Assembly: GCF_041429795.1 (NCBI RefSeq)
Contig: NZ_CP163424.1
Span: forward strand, 803,501 to 867,500
Length of the DNA stretch: 64,000 bases
Direction: 5' to 3'
From: Algimonas porphyrae
GTDB lineage: Bacteria; Pseudomonadota; Alphaproteobacteria; Caulobacterales; Maricaulaceae
Each line of letters starts with the position of its first letter. Position 1 is the first letter of the stretch. A program made the position numbers and the translations under genes. Shown one piece after another: positions 25,203-35,559 of this stretch. The notes under the pieces were generated by a model. That model saw only the letters and a program-made list of their open reading frames with translations, was not told the DNA's origin and made no database searches.

Positions 25203-27854
25203 CTAGAAGCGTTTCAGCAACCGCTCCAGATAGTCCTGTTCCTGCTGATTGCGTTCGGCCTCGGCAGCGCGGCGGCGTAGTTCCTCGATGATTTCGCGCG
25301 ACCGCTCCGCATTGTCGCGCGGATCAATGTCGGCTTCGGCATTGTCAGAATCGAGCGTGCCGGTCTGGCGGCCCAGCGGATCCGTCGCCTCGCCATCCGC
25401 ACTTGCGTCATTCTCCAGCTGTCGGGCCAAGGCATCCCCCGCCGATCGCAGCGCGTCGATCGCCTCGGCTTGCGCCTGACGCGATCCGCGCAAATCGCCG
25501 CGACCCAGCGCAGCTTCGGAGTCGCGCATGGCATCGCGCGCGCGGCCAAAGGCCTCGTCGGCATTCTCATCGGCGCCAAAGCCCTGTCCGCCTTGCTCCG
25601 CCTCTCCCTCACCGGGCGTATCGCCGCCCTGTTCCTGTCCACCTTGTTGTTCACCAGCGCCGCCCTCATCCTGGAGCGCATCGCCCGGCTGTGATCCCGG
25701 CTGGTCGCCGGACTCATCGCCCAGACGGTCCTGCAGCCCCTCGATCATCGCTTCGATTTCGGCTTGGCGCTGTGCCAGCGCTTCGGGGGACTGGCTTTCG
25801 CCTGTGGGCGTTTCGCCGATCTGTTCGCGGAATTCGTCGCGTTCGGCCTGACGGGTTTCGTCCTGCAATTCGCGCTGCTCGCCAAGGCTCTCGGCCAGTT
25901 CTTCGAGCTGTTGCCGCATTTCTTCGCTCATCTCGCTATCGCCGGAGGGCTCGCCGCCTTCGCCGCCGCCGCCCGGTGAGAGTTGCAGCTGCAGATTTTC
26001 AAGCAGTTCGGCCAGTTGCGTCAGGGCCCGGCGCGCGCCTTCCGTGTCGCCAATACGGTTGGCTTCCTCGATCGCGTCGAGCAGTTCCTGGATCTGGTCG
26101 ACCGATCCAAGGGCCGGCCCGTCGCCGCCACCGCCTTCACTATCGGCAATAGTCGCATTTCGGCGCAGCTCTTCCATATAGGCGTCCACAGCCTGATTAT
26201 AGCGGGTGAACAGCGCATCAATTTCGCGTTGCGGGGCACGGCGCGCAATGCCTTCGTTCAGCGCCTGCTGGGCCTCCTGCATTTCCTGCAGGGCCGTGCC
26301 CAGGACGCCGAATTCCGCCCGGATGGCCAGCTTCCACAGATGATCCGGCAGGCCGTTCAGCGCCTCTGCCGAGCGGGCATAGCGGATCGATTTCCCGGCA
26401 TGGCGCAGTCCGATATAGACGACAGGGTCGTTGAACAGGGCCGGATCGGGCGCGACCGTGACGGCTTCGATCAGCAAGGCTGCGCGCTGTATGGGAGCCG
26501 GGGCGCGGCCCATGCGCCACTCATCCTGATAGGTGTCGAAGCTGCCGTCCGACGCGTCCATGTCGGGATGGCCAGGCGGCGGAGGGGCATAGTCCCCCGC
26601 ACCGGCGAGCAGCAGGCCGCGATGTTCGATGATCGCCTTGGCCAGCGGTTCGACGAAAATCTTGTCCGGCACCGTCGTGTAGAATGGCTCGCTGACGCCG
26701 TGCTGTCCGGCTCCATCGACGGCGACCAGTCGTGCGATGACTTTCCGACCTGCCAGCGGGTGACGGGTCAGATCCAGTTTCAGGGACCGGTCGGATGCCT
26801 GGGCGAACGGCGGCGTGTCCGTGTCGACGGTTGTAGTGGGCCCGTCAAACGCTGTTTCGGCATTCATGCCGTCCGTCAGTTCGACCATTTCCAGCAGGAC
26901 GCGGTCCACCCCGTAATCATCGACGGCGTCCATGACGAGGACGAGGCGGTCGCGCTTGTCGGTCTCGGGGGGGTTGGTCGAATCGATCACGGGCGGTGCA
27001 TCCGGTGTGGCATCGATGGTGAAGCGTTTCAGTCGCGGTCCGATCCGCCAGTCCAGCGTCCCGGACCCGTCAATCAGCGTGCGGACTTCCGTCCCGTTCC
27101 GGCCGAGCCGTTCCGGGGTCAGGAAGCGCGCCCCATTCGGCCCGGTAAAGCGGGGACGGGGCAGGCCGCGTGCGCCGGATGCGCGCACCACCAGCATCGA
27201 TCCGACCGGTGCCTGGAGGGTCAGGTCGCCTTGCGCATAGATGGGCGGGCGGCCTGTATAATCCGGTGGATCGATCCAGGCTTCAAAGGTGACACTATAA
27301 GGGTTAGTTGGCGGCAATATGGTCGGCATGATTGACCGGCGCAGCCGCTCCGTGCCGAATCCCCAAGCCAGAAACAGGGCCAGAATCATCAGGATCGGCG
27401 CCACAAAACGCAAACCATACCGGTCGATCGGGGAGAGCGCTGGCGTGCGCCCGATGCGCCGGATCGCTGCAGATTGATCGCGAGCGCGTTCCCGATGGGC
27501 GGGCCACAGATCGGGGGCTAGAACGGCCTGATCTTGCAACGTATCGAGTGGACGATGCGACAGACCGGCGGTGGCTTCCAGCCGCCGCAGCGCATCGGAC
27601 CGGGTCGGTATGGGCAGGCGCGATGCCGCAACCGCGCCGCGCCCGATCAGAACCAGCACGACCAGCAAGGCGAGGGCCCGCAAAGGATCGCCAACTACTT
27701 CCCATAGGCCGAGAATGCTCGCCGCGATGAACAGGGACAAAGCCAGTGCAGACAGAGCCAGTGTGGGCGCGTAACATTCCCAGATCAGCCGAGCGCGCGC
27801 CAGCCGGGCAAGGCGGGTCAATCGAGGCGGCAATTCCGGCGAGACAGTCGGCAC
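25203..27854 (-). CDS. DUF4175 / TIGR02302-family membrane protein
   Basis: An 883-residue protein typical of alphaproteobacteria. Two or three N-terminal spans (LSALALSLFIAASILGLWEV; FVAPILMILALFLAWGFG) anchor a large extracytoplasmic part starting with NPYSVTFEAWIDPPDYTGRP. From about residue 590 it becomes low-complexity: Glu/Gln/Gly-rich helices with repeated QQ, GGQEQGGD and GEGEAEQGG stretches, ending in a charged helix. This low-complexity C-terminus defines the family. Function unknown, possibly envelope-related. Convergent with the SH3 gene. Confidence 0.9.
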   Translation of the reverse strand: MPTVSPELPPRLTRLARLARARLIWECYAPTLALSALALSLFIAASILGLWEVVGDPLRALALLVVLVLIGRGAVAASRLPIPTRSDALRRLEATAGLSHRPLDTLQDQAVLAPDLWPAHRERARDQSAAIRRIGRTPALSPIDRYGLRFVAPILMILALFLAWGFGTERLRRSIMPTILPPTNPYSVTFEAWIDPPDYTGRPPIYAQGDLTLQAPVGSMLVVRASGARGLPRPRFTGPNGARFLTPERLGRNGTEVRTLIDGSGTLDWRIGPRLKRFTIDATPDAPPVIDSTNPPETDKRDRLVLVMDAVDDYGVDRVLLEMVELTDGMNAETAFDGPTTTVDTDTPPFAQASDRSLKLDLTRHPLAGRKVIARLVAVDGAGQHGVSEPFYTTVPDKIFVEPLAKAIIEHRGLLLAGAGDYAPPPPGHPDMDASDGSFDTYQDEWRMGRAPAPIQRAALLIEAVTVAPDPALFNDPVVYIGLRHAGKSIRYARSAEALNGLPDHLWKLAIRAEFGVLGTALQEMQEAQQALNEGIARRAPQREIDALFTRYNQAVDAYMEELRRNATIADSEGGGGDGPALGSVDQIQELLDAIEEANRIGDTEGARRALTQLAELLENLQLQLSPGGGGEGGEPSGDSEMSEEMRQQLEELAESLGEQRELQDETRQAERDEFREQIGETPTGESQSPEALAQRQAEIEAMIEGLQDRLGDESGDQPGSQPGDALQDEGGAGEQQGGQEQGGDTPGEGEAEQGGQGFGADENADEAFGRARDAMRDSEAALGRGDLRGSRQAQAEAIDALRSAGDALARQLENDASADGEATDPLGRQTGTLDSDNAEADIDPRDNAERSREIIEELRRRAAEAERNQQEQDYLERLLKRF

Positions 27855-28295
27855 GAGAAAATCCCTAGCCCAGCCCGGTCAGACTTGTCCCATAAAATTT
27901 CAGTCACACCTGCCTACTTGTCCCCGGCGATAAATGCCGGGAACGATTTGGTTTGCAGGCAGACGCCCTTCTCCAACCGGAGGCGGTATCCGGCATCAGA
28001 CTGGATCTGAACCCTCATCGTCAGGAATGACACGAGGCGCAGGCTTTGCCCCGTGATCGGAGCAAAAGGAGAGTGTCGTTTCGTCGCGAAAGCCAAGCAC
28101 ACTCGCAAGCGGGTCTGTTCAGGATCAGTGTATCGGCTGGAACGGTCTCACGAACAGCCCGTAACGACGGGCGACCCGCTCAAAGGCGCATTCCACCGCC
28201 CGCAGCACCGAGATCAGGCTCCCTCATGCCAACTACAGACGGCGCAAGGTTGACGTGGCCGCAAAGAGGGTGGACGCTCAGCGAAAAAAAGGGGC
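27855..28295. other. 441-bp intergenic region without a recognisable gene
   Basis: Short open frames here show no family features. A perfect 6-bp stem CCCGGC/GCCGGG (around 27927-27945) and another GC-rich hairpin (near 28032-28056) are present. The region could hold the promoter for the DUF4175 gene, the terminator of the carboxylase operon or an unannotated small RNA. Nothing more can be said. Confidence 0.4.
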
Positions 28296-30116
28296 TTAGC
28301 TCTCTTCCAGACGGACCAGTGCCTCTCCGTCATCGACAAGTTGGGCCGCTTTGGCCGTAACTTCGGCGACGATGCCGTCGCGTGGGGATTTGAGGGTCAT
28401 TTCCATTTTCATCGCTTCGAGAATGACGAGCGGCTGGTCCGCTGTGACGGCGTCGCCTGGTGCGACAAGGATGGAGATCACCTTCCCGGGCATGGGGGCG
28501 CTGACCGTGTCGGCCCCGAGAGCGGCGTCGAGCAGGTCGGACGGCATGCCGACTTTCACGGCCCTGTCGCCGACACGTACGATCCCGGCTTTCGCTTTGC
28601 CGGGCCGCAAGGGGAGCTCGGTAACGACACCGTCGACATAGGCATGCATGCGTTGTCGCGTGGGCCCGTTGAGCCGCCAGCCAGAGACGGAGCCGAACGG
28701 CCCGCCTGTTTCCTTCGGGCCGACCCGTTTGGCCAGTTTCTCCAAACGCAGGGCCCGACTGCTCAGATCATGATCGGCAATGAAGTCCGTGTCGACATCA
28801 CCCGCGCGGAAGCGGTCCGTCCTGAGCAGGGCCTGCAGAAACGCTGCGTTGGTCTTGACGGGGTGGGTCGATGTTCTGCTCGTGGCACGGCGCAGATGGT
28901 CGATCGCCTGTTCGCGGCTCGGGGCATGAACGATCAGTTTGGCGATCATCGGGTCATAATGACGGGACACCATGTCGCCGGGCTCGAATCCCGTATCGAC
29001 CCGTACGTCATCGCCCGGCAGGCGGAAATGGTGCAGACGACCGACGCTTGGAGTGAAATCCGTGTCGGGATCCTCGGCGTAAAGCCGTGCCTCGATGGCG
29101 TGCCCCTCCAGCGTGATCGTGTCCTGTGCGGGCAGCGCCTCACCCTGAGCCACGCGAATCTGCCATTCGACCAGATCGAGCCCGGTAATTTCTTCCGTTA
29201 CCGGATGTTCCACTTGCAGGCGGGTGTTCATTTCCATGAACCAGAAGCCGTCAGTACGAAGCTCCCCCGATCCGTCTACGATGAATTCAACCGTACCAGC
29301 ACCGACATAATCGACCGCTTCGGCGGCGCGGATGGCGGCGCTGGTCATGGCGACGCGGACGTCTTCCGTCATGCCGGGGGCCGGGGCTTCTTCGATGACT
29401 TTCTGGTGGCGGCGCTGCAGCGAGCAGTCGCGCTCGAACAGATGGATGACGTGCCCGTGCCTGTCGCCAAAAATTTGCACTTCGATATGGCGAGGCGATA
29501 GGATGTATTTCTCGATCAGAACATGATCATTACCGAAAGAGGCGGTTGCTTCGCGCTGACAGGAGGCCAGCGCGTCCTTGAAGTCGCTGGCCTTGTCGAC
29601 TTTGCGCATGCCCTTGCCGCCGCCGCCCGCGACGGCCTTGATCAGCACAGGATAGCCAATCTCGGACGCTTGGCCGGCGAGGACATCCGGGTCCTGATTT
29701 TCGCCCTGATAACCCGGCGTGACGGGAACTCCCGCTTCGATCATTAGCGCCTTGGCGGCATCTTTCAGCCCCATCGCTTCCATGGCTTCCGCGGACGGGC
29801 CGATAAAGGTGACGCCCGCTTTTTCGCAGGCGCGGACGAAGGCGGGATTTTCCGACAGGAAGCCATAGCCGGGATGGATCGCGTCCGCGCCCATCTTGGT
29901 CGCGGCGTCGATAATCTTGTCGATGACGAGATAGCTCTCGGCAGCCGGGGCCGGGCCGATGTGCACGGCTTCATCGGCGGTGCGCACATGCAGCGCGTCG
30001 CGGTCGGCGTCGGAATAGACCGCAACCGTGGCGATGCCCATCTCGCGCGCCGTGCGGATCACGCGGCAGGCGATCTCGCCACGATTGGCGATCAATATCT
30101 TTTCGATCTTTTTCAT
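28296..30116 (-). CDS. mccA: Biotin carboxylase/BCCP alpha subunit of an acyl-CoA carboxylase (methylcrotonoyl-CoA type)
   Basis: Carries biotin and carboxylates it with ATP and bicarbonate. Domains: biotin carboxylase from residue 5 (ILIANRGEIACRVIRTAREM; HPGYGFLSENPAFV; GGGGKGMRKV; EMNTRLQVEHPVTEEITGLD) to about 450, a shortened middle domain, and a C-terminal biotinyl domain with the lysine in EAMKMEMTL. At 606 residues it is shorter than usual MccA/PccA subunits (about 650-670), mostly in the middle (subunit-binding) region. AAAGGATCGAG precedes the ATG. The partner beta subunit is 98 nt upstream. Confidence 0.9.
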   Translation of the reverse strand: MKKIEKILIANRGEIACRVIRTAREMGIATVAVYSDADRDALHVRTADEAVHIGPAPAAESYLVIDKIIDAATKMGADAIHPGYGFLSENPAFVRACEKAGVTFIGPSAEAMEAMGLKDAAKALMIEAGVPVTPGYQGENQDPDVLAGQASEIGYPVLIKAVAGGGGKGMRKVDKASDFKDALASCQREATASFGNDHVLIEKYILSPRHIEVQIFGDRHGHVIHLFERDCSLQRRHQKVIEEAPAPGMTEDVRVAMTSAAIRAAEAVDYVGAGTVEFIVDGSGELRTDGFWFMEMNTRLQVEHPVTEEITGLDLVEWQIRVAQGEALPAQDTITLEGHAIEARLYAEDPDTDFTPSVGRLHHFRLPGDDVRVDTGFEPGDMVSRHYDPMIAKLIVHAPSREQAIDHLRRATSRTSTHPVKTNAAFLQALLRTDRFRAGDVDTDFIADHDLSSRALRLEKLAKRVGPKETGGPFGSVSGWRLNGPTRQRMHAYVDGVVTELPLRPGKAKAGIVRVGDRAVKVGMPSDLLDAALGADTVSAPMPGKVISILVAPGDAVTADQPLVILEAMKMEMTLKSPRDGIVAEVTAKAAQLVDDGEALVRLEES

Positions 30117-30178
30117 CTCGATCCTTTCTTTCTCATACGGAGAAAGATTGAGTCTTTTGCCGCGCGGACGCGCGCTTC

Positions 30179-30214
30179 GGCGAAATTTTGATCCCCCGGA
30201 TCAAAAATGTCGCC
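30179..30214 (-). repeat. Long hairpin directly after the mccB stop codon
   Basis: TTTTGATCC and GGATCAAAA (30186-30206) form a perfect 9-bp stem with a three-base loop, extended by an outer GGCGA/TCGCC pair. The right arm abuts the mccB stop codon. Because the stem is T-first and A-last on both strands it is not a classic terminator. It may protect the upstream message or tune expression between the two subunits. Confidence 0.5.
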
Positions 30215-31807
30215 TCACATTCTAAACACGCCGAAGCTCATATCCGGCACTGGCGCGTTAGCAGTAGCTGCGAGCCCCAGACCCAGCACCGTCCGCGTGT
30301 CTTCCGGCGCGATGATGCCGTCATCCCAGATGCGCGCGCTGGCATAATAGGGGTGGCCTTCCGCCTCATACTTGTCTCTGATCGGTTTCATGAAGGCTTC
30401 GCGCTGGTCGGCGTCCCAGTCGCCTGAGCCGCGTGCGACATCGGCCAGGACATTGGCGGCCTGTTCGCCGCCCATCACGGAGATGCGGGCATTGGGCCAC
30501 ATGAACATGAGGCGCGGTTCATAGGCGCGTCCGCACATGCCGTAATTGCCCGCACCGTAGCTGCCGCCGACGACGACGGTGAATTTCGGCACCTGCGCAT
30601 TGGCGACGGCGTGAACCATCTTGGCTCCGTGCTTGGCGATACCGCCTGCTTCCGCCTTGGATCCGACCATGAATCCGGTGATGTTCTGCAGGAACAGGAG
30701 CGGGATTTTCCGTTGGCAGCAGAGCTCGATGAAATGCGCGCCCTTCATGGCGGACTCCGAGAACAGCACGCCATTATTGCCGAGAATGCCGACCGGATAG
30801 CCGTGGATTTCGGCAAAGCCGCAGACCAGCGTCGGACCATAGAGTGCCTTGAATTCGGTAAAGCGCGAGCCATCGACGATGCGCGCGATGATCTCGCGGC
30901 AGTCATAGGGCCTGCGAATGTCGGCGGGGACGACGCCGCCCAGCTCGTGTGCCGGGTAGAGTGGATCGTCGCCCTCGCCCGTCGGCAGGAAGTGCGGCTC
31001 GACCGGCTCAAGCGTTGCAATAATATCGCGCACAATGGCCAGCGCGTGATCATCATTGGCGGCCAGATGGTCCACTACGCCGGACTGGCTGGCGTGGAGC
31101 ATGCCGCCGCCCAGGCTTTCCGCGTCGATCTCTTCGCCCGTGGCGGCCTTCACCAGTGGCGGTCCACCGAGGAAGATCGTGCCCTGATTGGCGACGATGA
31201 TGCTCTCATCCGCCATGGCGGGCACATAGGCACCGCCCGCCGTACAGCTGCCCATGACGCAGGCGATCTGCGCGATACCTTCGCGGCTCATCTGCGCCTG
31301 ATTGTAGAAGGATCGGCCGAAGTGGAAGCGGTCAGCGAACATTTCGGCCTGGCGCGGCAGGTAGCCGCCGCCGGAGTCCACAAGGTAGATGACGGGCAGG
31401 CGGTTTTCGCGCGCAATATCCTGCGCGCGTTGCTGCTTCTTGCCGGTCATGGAAAAATAAGTCCCGCCCTTTACGGTCGGGTCGTTGCAGATGACGATAC
31501 ATTCACGGCCTGACACCCGACCGATACCGGTAATGATGCCCGCGCCCGGCACCTCGAATTCATACATGTCATGGCCGGCGAGCTGCGACAGCTCCAGGAA
31601 AGGCGACCCCGGATCGAGCAGCCGTTCGACGCGCTCGCGCGGTAACAGCTTGCCGCGCGAGACGTGTTTTTCCTTCGCGCGTTCGGAACCGCCCTGCGCG
31701 TAATGGGCGACCAGACGTTGCAGATCATCGGTCAGGGCCTCCATGGCCGCACGGTTTTCGGCAAACTCCGGCGAGGTCGTATCGATCTTGGACTGAATGA
31801 CAGGCAT
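30215..31807 (-). CDS. mccB: Acyl-CoA carboxylase carboxyltransferase (beta) subunit, methylcrotonoyl-CoA type
   Basis: A 530-residue crotonase-fold carboxyltransferase. Segments diagnostic of the MCC/geranyl-CoA branch are [60 protein letters not shown] and [21 protein letters not shown]-terminal [16 protein letters not shown] binds the second acyl-CoA half. It transfers CO2 from biotin to 3-methylcrotonoyl-CoA in leucine degradation. No other leucine-pathway genes (isovaleryl-CoA dehydrogenase, HMG-CoA lyase) are within the window, so a related substrate cannot be excluded. Confidence 0.9.
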   Translation of the reverse strand: MPVIQSKIDTTSPEFAENRAAMEALTDDLQRLVAHYAQGGSERAKEKHVSRGKLLPRERVERLLDPGSPFLELSQLAGHDMYEFEVPGAGIITGIGRVSGRECIVICNDPTVKGGTYFSMTGKKQQRAQDIARENRLPVIYLVDSGGGYLPRQAEMFADRFHFGRSFYNQAQMSREGIAQIACVMGSCTAGGAYVPAMADESIIVANQGTIFLGGPPLVKAATGEEIDAESLGGGMLHASQSGVVDHLAANDDHALAIVRDIIATLEPVEPHFLPTGEGDDPLYPAHELGGVVPADIRRPYDCREIIARIVDGSRFTEFKALYGPTLVCGFAEIHGYPVGILGNNGVLFSESAMKGAHFIELCCQRKIPLLFLQNITGFMVGSKAEAGGIAKHGAKMVHAVANAQVPKFTVVVGGSYGAGNYGMCGRAYEPRLMFMWPNARISVMGGEQAANVLADVARGSGDWDADQREAFMKPIRDKYEAEGHPYYASARIWDDGIIAPEDTRTVLGLGLAATANAPVPDMSFGVFRM

Positions 31808-32055
31808 GGGCGCTGACTAGGGGGCGCGCAGGGGCAAGGCAATGCGGGATTTGCAAAGCCTATGGCAGACTGTGCCACGAAGCCGCGAAATGCGGACATG
31901 CGCCTCTGTTGTCATCGTCTCTTTTGGATACGCGCCTGGTCCGGCTTCACGCCCGCTTAACCATTACCGCGAACGCTTCGTGAAGACTGTCTGTCTATTG
32001 TGTGCCGGAGTGGAGGACGCATTGCGTTTGTCTTCCGGAAGGGCGCGGACTTTAC

Positions 32056-33270
32056 ATGATCAGACAATGGCTCAGCCAGACCCGGACCGATTACCGGTCA
32101 TCGGATAAGGGCAATGTCGCCAGCATGACGGCGGTTGCTGCGCTGCTGTTGCTGGGCGCGATCGGCGCGGCGATCGACTATACGCGCATGGGGACGCTGA
32201 AGTCGCAATTGCAGAATGCGGTCGACAGTGGTGTTCTCGCAGCCGCTTCATTCGATAGCGAGTCCGATGACGCGCGCCGGCTTCACGGCGAACGCGTCGC
32301 AGAGGCGAATATCGCCAACCTGACGGGCATCCCGACGGATATTACCTTGAACATCGACAAAAGCGGCCTCGTCATCGGCACCGGGGAAATGACCTATCAG
32401 CCCGTCATGATGCACATGTTCGGCTTTGATACGCTGCCTGTCACGGCGCTCTCCGAAGCGATGGCGGAAGGCGGCGTGGTCGATGCCGAGATCGTTCTGG
32501 TGCTCGATTATTCCAGCTCGATGAACAGCAAATATGTGGCCATGCGCACGGCGGCGGTCAATCTCGTCCGGGATCTGAGCGCGAGTGATGATGCGGAGAT
32601 CGAGTTCGGTCTCGTGCCTTTCGCGGAGGAAGTCTTCATGACACTGGATGGTCAGTATGCCGTCGGGGGTGTCCGGGGCGTGCCTTGGGTCGGCTGCACC
32701 ATCAGCCGCCGCTGGCCCTTCGTGGTGAGCGACAAGACACCGAACGGATCGGCCCGCAGCAAATGGGGCGCGGGCGGGACGGATTGCGGGCAATATGTGC
32801 CGCGCTCGCTGGTTGTACAGCCGCTGACGGATAATCATGCCGCCGTGATCGCGCAGCTTCTGGCCATGCGTCCGCATCGCGGGACGAATACCTCGCTCGG
32901 TGCCGAAATCGGCTATCAGCTCATTTCGCCCAACCCGCCATTTGCCGCGTCTGAATTCAGCGGCGGCAAGCAGAAATTCATCGTCATGCTGAGCGATGGA
33001 GAACAGACCCGTCCCAGCTATGGCCCGGGGGACCGTCTGACGATGGATCAGGCCGCCAGCAATTTGCAGTCGATCTGCGACGCGGCGGCGTCGAACGGTG
33101 TCACGGTCATTACCGTGCTCTATGATACGAGCAGCACGCGGGCGCGCTCAGCCATGCGGAATTGCGCCTCCTCACCCGACCTCTTCATGGAGGCGACGTC
33201 CGGCAATATTTCAGATCGCTTCGCCATGATCGGCGAAATGGTCAAATCGGATATCCGGCTCAGCCGATAA
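32056..33270 (+). CDS. TadG-like pilus assembly protein with vWA domain
   Basis: The N-terminus has a TadE/G-type anchor (MTAVAALLLLGAIGAAIDYT) just after a short basic leader, as in Flp pilus minor proteins. A von Willebrand A domain fills the remainder, with a MIDAS motif in VLVLDYSSSMNSKYV near residue 160 and a later acidic turn in VMLSDGEQTRPSYG. I start at ATG 32056. The 54-nt-longer frame lacks a ribosome site. No other tad genes are present, so it stands alone, as TadG-like genes often do. Confidence 0.85.
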   Translation: MIRQWLSQTRTDYRSSDKGNVASMTAVAALLLLGAIGAAIDYTRMGTLKSQLQNAVDSGVLAAASFDSESDDARRLHGERVAEANIANLTGIPTDITLNIDKSGLVIGTGEMTYQPVMMHMFGFDTLPVTALSEAMAEGGVVDAEIVLVLDYSSSMNSKYVAMRTAAVNLVRDLSASDDAEIEFGLVPFAEEVFMTLDGQYAVGGVRGVPWVGCTISRRWPFVVSDKTPNGSARSKWGAGGTDCGQYVPRSLVVQPLTDNHAAVIAQLLAMRPHRGTNTSLGAEIGYQLISPNPPFAASEFSGGKQKFIVMLSDGEQTRPSYGPGDRLTMDQAASNLQSICDAAASNGVTVITVLYDTSSTRARSAMRNCASSPDLFMEATSGNISDRFAMIGEMVKSDIRLSR

Positions 33271-33290
33271 ATCGCCGAACCAGAGGCGGT

Positions 33291-33698
33291 CTACGCGCCC
33301 ATTGCCTCCACATGGGCAGCCGTATCCGTATATTGCTGCATGGCTGCGATCTTGCCGTCCCGAACGGTGTAGCGATGGACAAAAGGCGCATTCATCGCCT
33401 TGCCAGTCGCAATAAAGCGGCCCGTATAGGTTCCGAACACGATGACCGTATCATCGGACAGGATGAATTCTGACGGCGTGGCCGTAAAATTCTCCCAGTC
33501 CCCGCCCAAACGTGCAAACAGGCCTGTCAGGATCGCCTCCGGGCCGACATAGGGGTTCTGGTCGGCATAGGGATTGCCCTGTGCTTCGTTCCAGACGATG
33601 TCGTCCGCCATCGTGCCGAGAACGCGCGGCATGTCGCCCGCCGCAAAGCCCTCATAGACCGTCTTCACGAGCGCGAGATTAACGCTTGTCTGTGTCAT
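33291..33698 (-). CDS. SnoaL-like / NTF2-fold protein
   Basis: A 135-residue protein of the SnoaL-like family: VKTVYEGFAAGDMPRVLGTM at the N-terminus, DDIVWNEAQGNPYA, and C-terminal HRYTVRDGKIAAMQQYTD. The cone-shaped fold binds small hydrophobic ligands; some members are isomerases, most are unassigned. The ATG at 33698 has AGGA 8 nt upstream. Divergent from a MerR-type regulator that may control it. Confidence 0.88.
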   Translation of the reverse strand: MTQTSVNLALVKTVYEGFAAGDMPRVLGTMADDIVWNEAQGNPYADQNPYVGPEAILTGLFARLGGDWENFTATPSEFILSDDTVIVFGTYTGRFIATGKAMNAPFVHRYTVRDGKIAAMQQYTDTAAHVEAMGA

Positions 33699-33893
33699 GA
33701 TATGTCCTGCCCCTGTTGATCCCGAGTTTATTGAACTTGCCTTTGGGCGCAAGCTTATTCGGGCGATTGAGCGGGTTCCTGATGCCGGGGGTGCGCCCTG
33801 ATGATCACACTCGCACGGTGGAGAAATCGTTCCAGCGAGCAGCCGAATTTGATCACTGCTTGACTATAAAGTGATAAGTGATAGTTTTTACTT

Positions 33894-34604
33894 ATGGAAA
33901 ATACTTTTCGGATGAGAGATCTGGAGGGCGCCTGCCAATTACCGGCCAGCGCCATACGTTATTATGTGCGCGAGGGCTTGTTACCCGAACCCGTTCGGCC
34001 GACGGCAAATTCCGCGCTCTACAGCGACATCCATCTGCAAGGATTGAGGGCGATTGAGCGGATCAAGCGGGTTGCACCGGAATTGCCTCTTGCGCAGCTG
34101 AAGCGCATTCTGGAGCTGGTCCGGAAAGGTGTCGAACCCGAAGTTGCCCTGTCTTTGCATCGGTCCGTTGGGTCCGGGGCTTCCTCAGACCGGCAATATA
34201 ATACAATCGAGGATATGGCTGCGGCGGCAGATGTCGCGCCATCGTTCATCCGGCACCTCATGGACGCGGGTATTCTAGTGCCGATTTTTCACGCTTCAGC
34301 GCCAACCTTCAACGATATCGATCGGCAGCTGGTTCTGACCGTCAAGCCGTTCATGAGCGCGGTCCCGGATCTGATCGACAGAATGGCTGCGATGGCCGCA
34401 TTGATCCGACAGGTGTCCGCGCTGGAAATGGATGTACGCGATCTGGCGTCCGGGGGCGCGGATGCGGAGCAGACCGCGCAGATCAGCTATCGCATGCAGG
34501 AATTTGCCAATCTCTGGCATGCCTATCTGTTCGCGCGCTTCAGATTGCGCGACATTGCGGCGCGTGGATTGGGCCCCGCTGAAATGCCTCACCACCGGAA
34601 ATGA
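33894..34604 (+). CDS. MerR-family transcriptional regulator
   Basis: Residues 5-75 form a MerR helix-turn-helix (FRMRDLEGACQLPASAIRYY, VREGLLPEPVRPTANSALYS), with the usual helical connector after it. The C-terminal 150 residues are helical and lack the cysteines of metal-sensing MerR proteins, so an organic or unknown effector is likely. The upstream region contains TTGACT at 33860 and a tandem AAGTGAT pair (33869-33882). The SnoaL-like gene on the other side is a plausible target. Confidence 0.8.
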   Translation: MENTFRMRDLEGACQLPASAIRYYVREGLLPEPVRPTANSALYSDIHLQGLRAIERIKRVAPELPLAQLKRILELVRKGVEPEVALSLHRSVGSGASSDRQYNTIEDMAAAADVAPSFIRHLMDAGILVPIFHASAPTFNDIDRQLVLTVKPFMSAVPDLIDRMAAMAALIRQVSALEMDVRDLASGGADAEQTAQISYRMQEFANLWHAYLFARFRLRDIAARGLGPAEMPHHRK

Positions 34605-34614
34605 GAGAATAGCT

Positions 34615-35559
34615 ATGAGCCGACGAGTAATACAGAGTCAGCGATTGATATTGGCCCTCAGTATCCTGGTTGTGCTGACGAGCCCGGCTTTGGCAGATGA
34701 CTGTCAGGGCGTCGAAACTGAGCGCCAAGCGATTGAGGCCCTGATCACGCAAGGTGATCTCAAACAGGCGAAAAAGCAGGCCAAGGCGCTGACAGACCGG
34801 GCCGATGGCTGCGCAGCGGCGCATATGGCTCTGGCGTCTGTCTACCGGGCGCGGCTGAACGATGCGGGCGGCCTCAAAGCGCTGTCGGCGGCCAGAACCT
34901 ATCGTCGCGCACTGGCTGACGCCCTCGCCATAGAGCCTGATAATCTGGATGCCCGGACTGACGAAATCGGCTTTTTGATCAACGCCCCATCCATTGCTGG
35001 CGGCAGTCGGGACAAAGCGGCTTTACGCATTGCTGAGTTGAGGTCGCTCGATCCGGTTCGGGCTGCGCAAATGCAGGTCATGGCCGCCAAAGCCGAGGGG
35101 GATACCGATGTCATCATGGCGGCGCTGAGCGACGTTCTCGCCCTGACGCCGCAGGATCATGCCGTCCGGTCGGAATATGTCAGACGGCTTATCCTGGCGG
35201 ACAAGACCGATAAGGCGCGGACCCTTCTGGACCAATGGCCGGAGCCGGACATGCCCGATGACTGGCTCGTCATGGAACGGCTTTACCTGCAGGCTGCCGC
35301 GCGCGTCTATGCTGTCGACGACCTGGCGGCGGCAGAGCGCATGCTGACAGAGTATATCGCCCGCAGGCCCAGCCTTGATGAAAAACGCCTGTCGCCGGTC
35401 GCGCATGCTTACGCCTTGCTGGGCAGCGCCCGGCTTGAACAGGGCGATGTTGAGGGTGCCGACCCCGCCTTCCAGCAGGCTTTGAGCGGTGATCCGGACA
35501 ATGAGCGCGCGCTCGCAGGTCTGGCGCGGATAGCCGGGGAAGCAGACCCTACCCCATGA
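34615..35559 (+). CDS. Exported TPR-repeat protein
   Basis: A 314-residue protein with a signal peptide (LILALSILVVLTSPALA) and a series of helical TPR-type repeats (ALITQGDLKQAKKQAKALTD; AYALLGSARLEQGDVEGADP). The ATG at 34615 lies 10 nt after the MerR stop codon. The last four bases overlap the start of the following membrane protein gene (ATGA). Periplasmic TPR proteins scaffold other proteins; partner unknown. Confidence 0.8.
   Translation: MSRRVIQSQRLILALSILVVLTSPALADDCQGVETERQAIEALITQGDLKQAKKQAKALTDRADGCAAAHMALASVYRARLNDAGGLKALSAARTYRRALADALAIEPDNLDARTDEIGFLINAPSIAGGSRDKAALRIAELRSLDPVRAAQMQVMAAKAEGDTDVIMAALSDVLALTPQDHAVRSEYVRRLILADKTDKARTLLDQWPEPDMPDDWLVMERLYLQAAARVYAVDDLAAAERMLTEYIARRPSLDEKRLSPVAHAYALLGSARLEQGDVEGADPAFQQALSGDPDNERALAGLARIAGEADPTP

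Noticed and set aside
25983..27335. 450-codon plus-strand open frame opposite the DUF4175 gene
   Set aside because: Composition (Arg, Gln, Gly, His) is that of an antisense frame and the DUF4175 family layout is on the minus strand.
27914..28108. 64-codon minus-strand frame in the intergenic region
   Set aside because: No signal, no motif, no ribosome site.
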